Below, piece by piece: positions 20,792 to 28,017 of a DNA stretch of 28,017 bases. Under the pieces are notes generated by a model. It searched no databases and had not been told where the DNA came from. It saw only the letters and a list, made by a program, of their open reading frames with translations. Source of the stretch: a virus; the IMG/VR virus record IMGVR_UViG_3300037042_000775, positions 1 to 28,017 of that record, one strand, 5' to 3'. How positions within the stretch are numbered: position 1 is the first letter of the stretch; every line of letters starts with the position of its first letter. The position numbers and the translations under genes are program-made.

Positions 20792-21178
20792 ATGGGAAAT
20801 AGGTTCGCATCAGGCAAGAACTCTATCGCCATGTGCGATAGGTGTGGCCAGCGTTACAAACTGACAGAACTGAAAAAGGAAGTCAAGAAGCAGCGCGTGT
20901 TTGATTTATTGGTGTGCCCTACGTGTTGGGACCCCGATCACCCGCAGCTTATGCTTGGCACCTTTCCAGTTGATGATCCGCAGGCAGTGCGTAACCCCCG
21001 TACTGACACGACATATGTTACATCTGGGCCTATGACGGACGGATACAATAGCGGCGGGTCTAGGGACATCCAGTGGGGCTGGAACCCGGTAGGCGGGGCT
21101 AGTCAGTTCGATGTTGCGTTGACACCCAACTACTTGGTTTCAATGGCAGAACTTGGTACAGTTACAGTTAATCTTTAA
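20792..21178 (+). CDS. Zinc-ribbon virion-region protein
   Basis: A 128-residue protein starting at ATG 20792. CDRCGQRYKLTELKKE and CPTCWDPDHPQLMLGTFPVD (residues 15-60) give a four-cysteine zinc ribbon (CxxC ... CxxC). This pattern is common in phage proteins between adaptor genes. After PVDDPQAVRNPR it turns to a flexible Gly/Ser/Asn region. It is probably a minor virion or tail-assembly protein. Confidence 0.7.
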   Translation: MGNRFASGKNSIAMCDRCGQRYKLTELKKEVKKQRVFDLLVCPTCWDPDHPQLMLGTFPVDDPQAVRNPRTDTTYVTSGPMTDGYNSGGSRDIQWGWNPVGGASQFDVALTPNYLVSMAELGTVTVNL

Positions 21179-21188
21179 GGAGCTAATC

Positions 21189-21377
21189 ATGGCGTATCCA
21201 CAATCAGCAGACGGAATTGCTAAAAAGGGTAGAACCGATGCAGCCGTTCGTGCTAATAGCGGCCCCGCAGTTGCAACTACCACGGGCGGCAAAGGCAGCA
21301 AGGGCGGCAAGACTAATGAAGAAATGATGAAGTTGGGCCGTAATATGGCTAAACTAGCCAATCAGAAACGAGGCTAA
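21189..21377 (+). CDS. 62-residue basic protein
   Basis: ATG 21189 with AAGGAG upstream is the start; the frame is open earlier but lacks a site there. The N-terminus MAYPQSADGIAKKGRTDAAV carries a variant of the ADGxAQRGKTR motif seen at the C-termini of the genes at 18126 and 18887. The rest is Gly/Lys-rich with a helical end (NEEMMKLGRNMAKLANQKRG). Function unknown. Confidence 0.65.
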   Translation: MAYPQSADGIAKKGRTDAAVRANSGPAVATTTGGKGSKGGKTNEEMMKLGRNMAKLANQKRG

Positions 21378-21379
21378 TC

Positions 21380-21646
21380 ATGGCAACACAAAGTATGAAA
21401 CGAATGGGCAAAGAAATTGGCCCAGCAAGTCTTTACGCAAAGCCACACACCATGTCTGGTAAGACGGTAGCGGTGGCTGAAAACCCCGGTAAAGCACCTA
21501 ACCGTAGTCGGGCAGACACGGTTGATATGAGTATTGGCAACATCAGTAAATCAGCAGGTAATGAGCCAACTAAGACTTCTGGTATCAAGATGCGCGGTAC
21601 GGGCGCAGCGACTAAAGGTCTGATGTCACGGGGTCCAATGGCATGA
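21380..21646 (+). CDS. 88-residue protein, RGTGAATKG end
   Basis: Starts at ATG 21380 just after the previous stop. The product is basic and Gly/Ser/Thr-rich, ending SGIKMRGTGAATKGLMSRGP and MA. That end recurs in small proteins of environmental phages. It is predicted to be mostly disordered. The ATGA overlap with the adaptor-like gene suggests coupled translation. Function unknown. Confidence 0.65.
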   Translation: MATQSMKRMGKEIGPASLYAKPHTMSGKTVAVAENPGKAPNRSRADTVDMSIGNISKSAGNEPTKTSGIKMRGTGAATKGLMSRGPMA

Positions 21647-22302
21647 ACTACGCTGCTCTAGTCACGGCAATCTCCACTTACACGGAGAACACCTTTCCGA
21701 CAACCGCGATGAACACGTTCATCACGCAGGCAGAGCAGCGCATTTTCAATACTGTTCAGTTCCCATCGTTGCGTAAAAATGTTACAGGCACTACGTCTGC
21801 AACTAACAAGTATCTGGCGTGTCCGGGAGACTTCCTTGCGGCCCACTCAATTGCTGCAATTGACCCGGTGACGGGTAATTACACGTACTTGTTGAACAAG
21901 GATGTGAACTTTATCCGCGAAGCGTACCCAAACCCCACAGCCACCGGAGCGCCTAAGTACTACGCACTGTTTGGTCCACAGTCTATTAATGAGCAGGAGT
22001 TGGTGTTTATTTTAGGCCCAACACCAAACGCTGTTTATAGCGTTGAGCTTCACTATTTTTACTACCCAGAGTCTATTACTACTACTGCGGGTGGTAACAC
22101 GTGGCTAGGGGACAATCTGGATTCAGTTCTCCTTTACGGGTCTTTAGTCGAAGCATACACGTACATGAAGGGCGAAGCGGACATGATGACGTTGTACGAT
22201 ACCAAGTACAAAGATGCACTGGCAATTGCTAAACGTCTGGGTGATGGTCTGGAACGTACTGACAGCTACCGTACGGGCCAAGTACGTGTAAGGGTTGAGT
22301 AA
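21643..22302 (+). CDS. Head-tail adaptor-like protein 2
   Basis: A 219-residue protein starting at ATG 21643 (ATGA overlap). LVTAISTYTENTFPTTAMNT, FITQAEQRIFNTVQFPSLRK and a central GDFLAAHSIAAIDP segment followed by LHYFYYPESITT match the SU10-type adaptor family, which joins portal and tail in short-tailed phages. C-terminal helices (GSLVEAYTYMKGEADMM) fit as well. It is stronger evidence for a podovirus-like tail than the first adaptor-like gene. Confidence 0.8.
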   Translation: MNYAALVTAISTYTENTFPTTAMNTFITQAEQRIFNTVQFPSLRKNVTGTTSATNKYLACPGDFLAAHSIAAIDPVTGNYTYLLNKDVNFIREAYPNPTATGAPKYYALFGPQSINEQELVFILGPTPNAVYSVELHYFYYPESITTTAGGNTWLGDNLDSVLLYGSLVEAYTYMKGEADMMTLYDTKYKDALAIAKRLGDGLERTDSYRTGQVRVRVE

Positions 22303-22303
22303 C

Positions 22304-22717
22304 ATGTTTGTCCAAACACTAACCACCTCGTTCAAGCAACAGCTTCTGCTGGCGGTACATGACTTTTCCGTTGATACCTTCAAGATTGCCTTGTACACGT
22401 CCAATGCAAACCTGAATGCAGATACGACGATTTATACGGTCACAGGCGAAGTATCTGGTACAGGTTACACCGCGACAGGGAATACGCTTACTGGGACCAC
22501 CGTAACCGTCTCAGGGACTACAGCCTATGTCAACTTTGCCAACGCCGTGTGGAACCCAGCTTCGTTCATTGCCCGTGGGGCTTTGATCTATAACGCCAGC
22601 AAAAGCAATAAAGCGGTTGCGGTTTTAGATTTTGGCGCGGACAAAACTGCTACGACTACATTCACCGTGCAGATGCCTGCCAATGCGGCCACTACTGCAC
22701 TAATCCGCTTACCGTAA
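22304..22717 (+). CDS. Conserved beta-rich virion protein
   Basis: ATG 22304, two bases after the upstream stop, is preferred over TTG 22295. The 137-residue product has SFKQQLLLAVHDFSVDTFKI (residues 9-28), ALYTSNANL, TGEVSGTGYTATGNTLTGTT and ARGALIYNASKSNKAVAV. This arrangement recurs in many phages of Proteobacteria as an unassigned virion or tail protein. Mostly beta strands, no enzymatic motif. Confidence 0.75.
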   Translation: MFVQTLTTSFKQQLLLAVHDFSVDTFKIALYTSNANLNADTTIYTVTGEVSGTGYTATGNTLTGTTVTVSGTTAYVNFANAVWNPASFIARGALIYNASKSNKAVAVLDFGADKTATTTFTVQMPANAATTALIRLP

Positions 22718-22724
22718 GGTCATT

Positions 22725-23234
22725 ATGAACAACGAACTAACAACGCATGCGGCAGGTCGGTTTACCCTGACCTGTACGGACAGCAAGGGCAATTTCAAAT
22801 GGTCAGCGGAAGAACGCAACCTCGTCGTGAATACGGGCCTGCAATCACTGTGTAACACCGGACTAGGTGGACAGACGGTCGCTACGTGGTACGTGGGCTT
22901 ATACGGTTCTGGAGCCTCAAACACACCCGCTGCGACCGATACACTGGCATTGCATCCCGGATGGACAGAGATTACCCCCTACATAGGCACACGGAGAACG
23001 GCTGTGTTTGGTTCGGCAACTGCCGCCAATCCTTCTGTAATATCTAACATTGCATTCCCAGCAGCGTTTAACATCAATGCGACTGCCACGGTTGGTGGAG
23101 CCTTTTTGTGCAGTGTGGCATCAGGCACAGCAGGGACACTGTTTTCAGCAGCAGATTTCTCAGCCCCCGGCAATAGGGTAGTGGTTTCCGGGGATATTTT
23201 GAATGTCGTCTACACTATGAATCAGGCTGGGTAA
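22725..23234 (+). CDS. Conserved beta-rich virion protein
   Basis: A 169-residue protein starting at ATG 22725. It contains WYVGLYGSGASNTPAATDTL (about residues 55-74) and HPGWTEITPYIGTRRTAVFG, then SNIAFPAAFNINATATVGGA FLCS. This type usually follows the previous protein in environmental phages and is likely structural (tail or surface). A terminator follows 24 bases after the stop. Confidence 0.7.
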   Translation: MNNELTTHAAGRFTLTCTDSKGNFKWSAEERNLVVNTGLQSLCNTGLGGQTVATWYVGLYGSGASNTPAATDTLALHPGWTEITPYIGTRRTAVFGSATAANPSVISNIAFPAAFNINATATVGGAFLCSVASGTAGTLFSAADFSAPGNRVVVSGDILNVVYTMNQAG

Positions 23235-23257
23235 CCCACAGCTTCGCGGTACTTTTT

Positions 23258-23283
23258 CACCCGCCTAGCGGGTGTTTATTTTT
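23258..23283 (+). terminator. Rho-independent terminator before the fibre genes
   Basis: Stem CACCCGC / GCGGGTG with a CTA loop, followed by TTTATTTTT. It ends the second part of the virion transcript. The next start lies ten bases later, so fibre genes must be read by read-through or from an unseen promoter. Confidence 0.85.
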
Positions 23284-23292
23284 GGGGACAGT

Positions 23293-23472
23293 ATGATAAT
23301 TGCTTTAGAATTTCCAACCCCTCACGGTGTCTACCGGGACGCAATACACCTGCCTGACAACCATACGTTTACAGAGTCTGAGATTCAACTGATGAAAGAA
23401 AAACGTATTGATGATTGGCTTGCGGCGGTCACCGCTGTTCCTGAAGAGACTGCAATCTCTGAGGAGGAATAA
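23293..23472 (+). CDS. Small protein before the fibre gene
   Basis: ATG 23293 with GGGGA upstream is chosen; an earlier GTG at 23272 lies inside the terminator. The 59-residue product has PTPHGVYRDAIHLPDNHTFT followed by ESEIQLMKEKRIDDWLA, a pattern of short acidic proteins often encoded next to phage tail-fibre genes. A fibre chaperone role is possible but unproven. The start of the fibre gene uses the GAGGAGGA at its 3' end as a ribosome-binding site. Confidence 0.7.
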   Translation: MIIALEFPTPHGVYRDAIHLPDNHTFTESEIQLMKEKRIDDWLAAVTAVPEETAISEEE

Positions 23473-23474
23473 AC

Positions 23475-26400
23475 ATGGCAGATCGTTATTGGGTTGGCGG
23501 GGCAGGCACATGGAACACCACAGATACAACACACTGGTCTGCTAGTTCTGGCGGCGGTGCGGGTGCGAGTGCGCCTACATCTGCTGACAATGTGTTCTTT
23601 GACACGCTTTCAAATGCCACAGCTTATGCTGTCACTATTGGTTTGACTGCGGTTGCAGCTAACGCCGCAGACATCAGCATTGCAGGCCCATTGGTAGGCA
23701 ACGTCACAATTACAAGCGCAGCAACGTCAGTAATTAACTGCTACGGTAGCTGGCTCAATGCGGCAACAGGTGTGGCGTTTACCTCTACAGCTGGATCAAT
23801 TGTTAATTTCTTGGCTACTACCACAGGAAAAACAATAACGAATAATGGTGTTTCGTTAGGTAACTTAAATTTACGTTTTGATTCGGCAACGGGTGGATGG
23901 GAACTCGGAAGTGCCTTGACCCTAACAACCACTATCTCTGTCTTACAAGGTAGTTTTAGCACCAGTACATCGAGTTGGGGGTTAACTTGCGGGTCAATTG
24001 CTACAACAGGTACTGTAGTACGCTCAATCAGCCTCAATTCGTCTTTAGTTTCAATTACGGGTACTAGCCAAATTAATTTTGGCGCAACCACAAACTTGAC
24101 GTTCAACGCTGGCACTTCAAGTATTGTTTGCTCTACTACTACGTCTTCTTTTACTGGTGGTGGGCAGACCTTTTACAACGTATCGTATACCGCACTTGGT
24201 CAGATTTCTGCTTCAATTACAGGTGCAAACACATTCAATAACCTGACGTTTCCAGTTAAAACGGCTGTTTCAGTTGCGAACATAACCATTGCTGCCAATC
24301 AAATTGTAACTGGCACACTCACTATGGCAGGGAGTACTTATGCCGCCCGGTTTCAACTAGTCTCGGCTACTATTGGCACCCCCTTTACTTTTACCGCTGG
24401 CGCTGTAAGCCTTGCGTATGTTGATTTCAGGGATATTGTTGGCGCAGGTACAGCTACATGGACGGGAACAAGTATTGGCGACTGTTTAGGTAATACGAAT
24501 ATTACCTTTGATGCCCCTAAAACAGTATACCGAAATCTTGCAGGGGCGCAGCTTTGGGCAGCTAATGGATGGGCAGCGAGTTCTGGGGGCGCACCAGCAG
24601 TGGCTAGTTACCCACTACCGCAGGATACAGCGGTATTTGATGACGTAGGTGCTGCGGGTACGATTAGTTCGTGGGCAGCTAACACAGGGTCGGTAGACAT
24701 GTCTGCACGCACTCTGTCTTCGCCATTCACTGCCGTCAACACGCTCAGTGTCTATGGGAACTGGATTAACGGCACGGGAACCGTCCTGTCTGGCGCGGGA
24801 ACAATTAATTTTTTGGGTCGGTCATTACAGACCATAACACCAGCGGGGATTACATTTGGCAGCGGGATTACGGTTACTGCCTTTGGTGGCACAGTTAGGA
24901 TTGAGGCTGCGTTAACTGCTACTAGTACGCTTGTGTTAACAAATGGAACGCTTGACCTCAACGACTTCACGTTTACGACTACAACCTTAGTCTCAACAAA
25001 TTCAAATACGCGATCCATTGCTTTTGGCACTGGTGATATTACCGTGACAGCAAACGGAACAACTGTTGTATCTATGTCAATTGTAGCTGGCTTTAGCTAC
25101 ACGGGTACGCCTACCATTAATGCGACCTACTCAGGTTCAACTGGTACGAGAACATACACATTTGGAACTTCAGGGGTGCAAACTGAGTCTCAAGCCATAT
25201 CACTAAATGTAACGGCAGGGGGCGATGCCTTTACATTCACAAATGGAACTCGCATCAACAGCATCGACTTTACCGGGGCTTATACGGGACTTGCCACTTT
25301 TGGCACAGGGACATATCAATGTTACGGAGACTTTACTTTAAACAGTCTAATGACAATCACTGCGGGTGCTATTGGCATATCATTTAGCTCTACGTCTGTT
25401 ACCCCACGCACAATTACCTCCGCAGGACAAACACTGAACTTCGGGATACTTTTCAATGGTATAGGTGGAACTTGGCAGCTTCAAGATACCATGACCGTGG
25501 GCACCGCCTCTCTCACTACCCTTACCTCTGGGACGATTGACTTAAATAACCAAACACTAAGCACAGGGCTATTTACGAGCACTGGAGCACTTACACGCAC
25601 AATTGCGTTTGGTACGGGTAACATGACTTGCACGGGAGTAGGGCAAGTTTTTGCAGCCACTATCACATTAGGTATTACAGGGACTCCCTTAGTAAATGTA
25701 ACCAGTGCAGGTTCTACCCTTATTACAGTAATTCCGGGGCCACTCCTAGAAGCAAACGCTATCAGCTTTAACTTTACAGGTGGTACATACCCCCTGAACT
25801 TTTTAGGCTCATCTGGGAACGCAGCAAGAAGTGTAAACTTCACGGGCTTTGCTGGAACGTGGCTTGATATTGCAGGGACAACTATTTACGGTGACCTAAC
25901 GCTATCAAGCGGTATGGTGATTGACCCAAGCACCAGTACACTTACGTTTGCTTCTACCTCACCCACACCCCGCACGATTGAGTCCAGCGGCAATACGATG
26001 GACTTTCCGATAGCCTTCAACGGGGTCGGTGGGACTTGGCAACTTGTTGACCCTATGACGCTAAATGCTACCCGAACCATGACGCTGACAAATGGCACCT
26101 TGGATGCCAGTCTGGCGGGGTTTACTACGGGTGTGTTTTCCTCATCAAACAGTAATATTCGTAGCCTGATTGTTGGGTCTTATTCCTATACGATACTGGG
26201 TACGGGCACTTCTTGGAACGTAACCGACACCACTAACTTCACGCTAGTCGGGGGATCGTCCGCAAGTATCCTGATGGATTCCGCTGGCTCCAATACGTTT
26301 TCCGGGGGGTTAATTTCCGATGGAAGTGCATGGCCCACAGTACAGCAAAATAACACGGGGACGCTGACTATTGCTGGCGGCGGGACATTCTATGCAATTC

Positions 26401-26843
26401 AAGCCTTCATCGCCCCTAGCACCATCCTGTTTACGGGTGGGGCCAGCTACAGTGCTTTGTTTTACCAACTGGAAGGTTCTGCTGGCAATCTAATCACTAT
26501 TGGATCAACGTCCACTACCCCCACAACGCTTAGCAAACCCACGGCGTGGCTGATGGGCGTTAACAGTGTCGATGCGGGAAACAACACAGGGTTAACGTTC
26601 GGCGTTGGTGACGGGAATATTGACTACGTAAGTGCCAGCTACATTGATGGGCACATCAACACCACGTTTGATGCAGATTGCGCTGAGACAGCGACGAGTA
26701 CGGACATACTTACACCTAACGGCATCTATAAGGTTGTACTCGCAGCGGCATCTGCAACGGCTACAGATAGCACCACGCGAAGCACCCTCTGGAACATAAT
26801 TGACGACACCCAGATACCCGGCTGGACACCAATATCTACTTAA
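23475..26843 (+). CDS. Large beta-repeat fibre or adhesin-like protein
   Basis: A 1,122-residue Thr/Gly/Ser/Asn-rich protein. The N-terminus MADRYWVGGAGTWNTTDTTH and the following SADNVFFDT form a module common in phage and bacterial surface proteins. A related module, LAGAQLWAANGWAASSGG then LPQDTAVFDD, starts at about residue 355. Four diverged copies of a long unit with (F)NG(I/V)GGTWQL-like starts and (T)LTNGTLDL-like cores begin near residues 124, 458, 652 and 840. The sequence should form a beta-solenoid. There is no glycosidase motif that I can see. It is probably a host-binding fibre or virion surface protein. Confidence 0.8.
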   Translation: MADRYWVGGAGTWNTTDTTHWSASSGGGAGASAPTSADNVFFDTLSNATAYAVTIGLTAVAANAADISIAGPLVGNVTITSAATSVINCYGSWLNAATGVAFTSTAGSIVNFLATTTGKTITNNGVSLGNLNLRFDSATGGWELGSALTLTTTISVLQGSFSTSTSSWGLTCGSIATTGTVVRSISLNSSLVSITGTSQINFGATTNLTFNAGTSSIVCSTTTSSFTGGGQTFYNVSYTALGQISASITGANTFNNLTFPVKTAVSVANITIAANQIVTGTLTMAGSTYAARFQLVSATIGTPFTFTAGAVSLAYVDFRDIVGAGTATWTGTSIGDCLGNTNITFDAPKTVYRNLAGAQLWAANGWAASSGGAPAVASYPLPQDTAVFDDVGAAGTISSWAANTGSVDMSARTLSSPFTAVNTLSVYGNWINGTGTVLSGAGTINFLGRSLQTITPAGITFGSGITVTAFGGTVRIEAALTATSTLVLTNGTLDLNDFTFTTTTLVSTNSNTRSIAFGTGDITVTANGTTVVSMSIVAGFSYTGTPTINATYSGSTGTRTYTFGTSGVQTESQAISLNVTAGGDAFTFTNGTRINSIDFTGAYTGLATFGTGTYQCYGDFTLNSLMTITAGAIGISFSSTSVTPRTITSAGQTLNFGILFNGIGGTWQLQDTMTVGTASLTTLTSGTIDLNNQTLSTGLFTSTGALTRTIAFGTGNMTCTGVGQVFAATITLGITGTPLVNVTSAGSTLITVIPGPLLEANAISFNFTGGTYPLNFLGSSGNAARSVNFTGFAGTWLDIAGTTIYGDLTLSSGMVIDPSTSTLTFASTSPTPRTIESSGNTMDFPIAFNGVGGTWQLVDPMTLNATRTMTLTNGTLDASLAGFTTGVFSSSNSNIRSLIVGSYSYTILGTGTSWNVTDTTNFTLVGGSSASILMDSAGSNTFSGGLISDGSAWPTVQQNNTGTLTIAGGGTFYAIQAFIAPSTILFTGGASYSALFYQLEGSAGNLITIGSTSTTPTTLSKPTAWLMGVNSVDAGNNTGLTFGVGDGNIDYVSASYIDGHINTTFDADCAETATSTDILTPNGIYKVVLAAASATATDSTTRSTLWNIIDDTQIPGWTPIST

Positions 26844-26852
26844 GGATTTAAC

Positions 26853-28017
26853 ATGACCGCATATACGACTAGTTTACGCTTAACACTGCCCGTTCAAGGC
26901 ACCGAGGATGGCACATGGGGTGATCTGGTTAACACAGGTATTACGACCCTTACAGACGCAGCCATTGCTGGTACTTCTACGGTAGCCCAAGGCAATGTGG
27001 CTAATTACACCCTGACTAATAACAGCGGGAGTACTGACCAAGCACGTAGTATGTTCTTGAACATCACAGGAGCGTTAACTGCCAACCGAAATGTGGTGTG
27101 CCCTGCGGTGTCCAAACTCTACTTTATCAAAAACAGCACAACGGGCGGTTTTGCAATCACGCTTAAGACATCTGCAGGTACGGGAATTTCAATCCCTAAT
27201 GGCGAAATTATGGCGCTGTACTGTAATGGTACAAATGTGATCAATGCCATCACTCGCATAGATGCACTTACCGCAACCAGCCTGCATGTCTCCGGTGGTG
27301 GGGGGTTTGACACAAATGAGGCAATTGGAGCAGGAGCGTTGACTTCAAACGTGTCAGGCGAGAACAATGTGGCCGTGGGAGATACCGCACTAAACGCCAA
27401 CATTGACGGAAATGACAACACCGCAATTGGAGCAATGGCGCTGTCTTTAAATGTAGATGGTACTGCAAATACTGCAGTGGGACAAGGAGCACTGGAGGCA
27501 GTGGTTTCTGGGACATACAACACGGCCCTAGGCGCATACGCGCTAAACTTAGCTACAGGCGCATATAACACAGCCGTGGGTGCTGCAGCACTACTGAATG
27601 CCACTGCTTGCACTGGTAATGTAGCCTGTGGTACTCAGGCGCTCCAGCTTACAACTACGGGGTCATATAACGTGGCTGTGGGGTATCTTGCAATGCAGGA
27701 GAACCTTACAGGTGGGTACAATGTCGCTGTTGGCGATCATGCCCTCTTTGCCAACACTTCAGGAGAATTTAATAGTGCGCTCGGGTATTATGCGCTGTCT
27801 GCTAACACGATAGGGACAAACAACATTGCAGTTGGTTACCTAGTAATGGGGAACAGTATTGGGGGGGTATTTAACACCGCCATTGGTGATTCGGCTATGC
27901 TCCAGAATACCTATGGAAACTACAACGTAGCCGTTGGAAACGCGGCTCTAAGTGGTGTTACAACGGGTTCTGGGAATATGGGTTTGGGTGGAACAAATGC
28001 GGTAGGGGCATTCAACC
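26853..28017 (+). CDS. Tail fibre with YadA-like repeats, 3' end beyond the window
   Basis: The frame starts at ATG 26853 (AAGGA eight bases upstream) and stays open to the window end: 388 codons are visible. The N-terminus TSLRLTLPVQGTEDGTWGDL followed by VNTGITTLTDAAIAG is a frequent virion-anchoring segment of phage fibres. From about residue 152 (27307) on, 17-residue units with N(T/V)A(V/I)GxxAL follow one another, at least 13 times. Such units resemble the left-handed beta-roll head of trimeric YadA-type adhesins. A receptor-binding or shaft role is likely. The C-terminal tip or chaperone domain is not in view. Confidence 0.85.
   Translation, partial: MTAYTTSLRLTLPVQGTEDGTWGDLVNTGITTLTDAAIAGTSTVAQGNVANYTLTNNSGSTDQARSMFLNITGALTANRNVVCPAVSKLYFIKNSTTGGFAITLKTSAGTGISIPNGEIMALYCNGTNVINAITRIDALTATSLHVSGGGGFDTNEAIGAGALTSNVSGENNVAVGDTALNANIDGNDNTAIGAMALSLNVDGTANTAVGQGALEAVVSGTYNTALGAYALNLATGAYNTAVGAAALLNATACTGNVACGTQALQLTTTGSYNVAVGYLAMQENLTGGYNVAVGDHALFANTSGEFNSALGYYALSANTIGTNNIAVGYLVMGNSIGGVFNTAIGDSAMLQNTYGNYNVAVGNAALSGVTTGSGNMGLGGTNAVGAFN
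27307..28017 (+). repeat. Tandem 51-base protein-coding repeats
   Basis: At least 13 diverged units of about 51 bases encode N(T/V)A(V/I)GxxAL motifs within the last gene. They differ strongly at third codon positions, so this is an old repeat held by protein structure rather than a recent expansion. One unit near 27540 is one residue shorter. Confidence 0.75.

Noticed and set aside
27119-27613. A 164-codon minus-strand frame opposite the last fibre gene
   Set aside because: It is the shadow of the N(T/V)AVG repeats read backwards; the repeated Ala/Pro/Val pattern follows from the repeat itself.
1-28017. CRISPR array, transposon or prophage integration module
   Set aside because: No regularly spaced repeats with unique spacers, no transposase or integrase, and no attachment-like direct repeats were found.

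Overview
This window looks like part of a tailed, probably podovirus-like bacteriophage genome. It has a rightward virion block with large terminase, portal, co-chaperonin-like protein, scaffold, major capsid protein, holin-like protein, two adaptor-like proteins and two tail-fibre genes. It also has a leftward block of small early-type genes. There is no rRNA, tRNA, transposase, integrase or CRISPR array. No tape-measure, sheath or tail-tube gene is seen, which fits a short-tailed phage, but the genome continues past both ends. The gene set resembles uncultured freshwater caudoviruses. The host cannot be read from the sequence.

Left block (1-8044, minus strand): about 16 tightly packed genes, mostly small and unassigned, joined by ATGA/TAATG overlaps. 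Recognisable products are an M20/M28-like zinc metallopeptidase (1745-2875), a large Cys-rich acidic protein (2868-4316), a zinc-ribbon protein (1214-1690) and several small families common in phages. The most striking content is regulatory. (a) A 15-19 bp palindrome, core GTGTCACNGTGACAC, recurs at gene boundaries between 4372 and 8043. (b) A leader hairpin precedes the ribosome-binding site of four genes. Its stem sequence differs but still pairs in every copy, the loop CCGTCT is constant, and an upstream ACGG could pair with the loop to form a pseudoknot. At three boundaries the two elements are joined into one module. A 400-base gene-free AT-rich stretch (6700-7103) is a possible origin or control region.

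Divergent control region (8044-8377): a good sigma70-type promoter (TAGACA, 17 bp, TATAAA) faces the virion operon. Its leader of about 140 bases holds several hairpins, and a strong terminator on the opposite strand blocks leftward read-through.

Right block (8378-28017, plus strand): small and large terminase, portal, a small conserved protein, GroES-like co-chaperonin, scaffold, two virion-associated proteins and major capsid protein, closed by a strong terminator at 16976. A second segment holds unassigned virion proteins, a holin-like protein, Lys/Gly/Met-rich low-complexity proteins, three small basic proteins, two adaptor-like proteins and further virion proteins, ending in a terminator at 23258. 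The last segment encodes a 1,122-residue beta-rich repeat fibre and a YadA-like repeat fibre cut by the window end.

The layout suggests early genes under coordinated repression or processing through dispersed sites, with the virion genes driven from the 8205 promoter.
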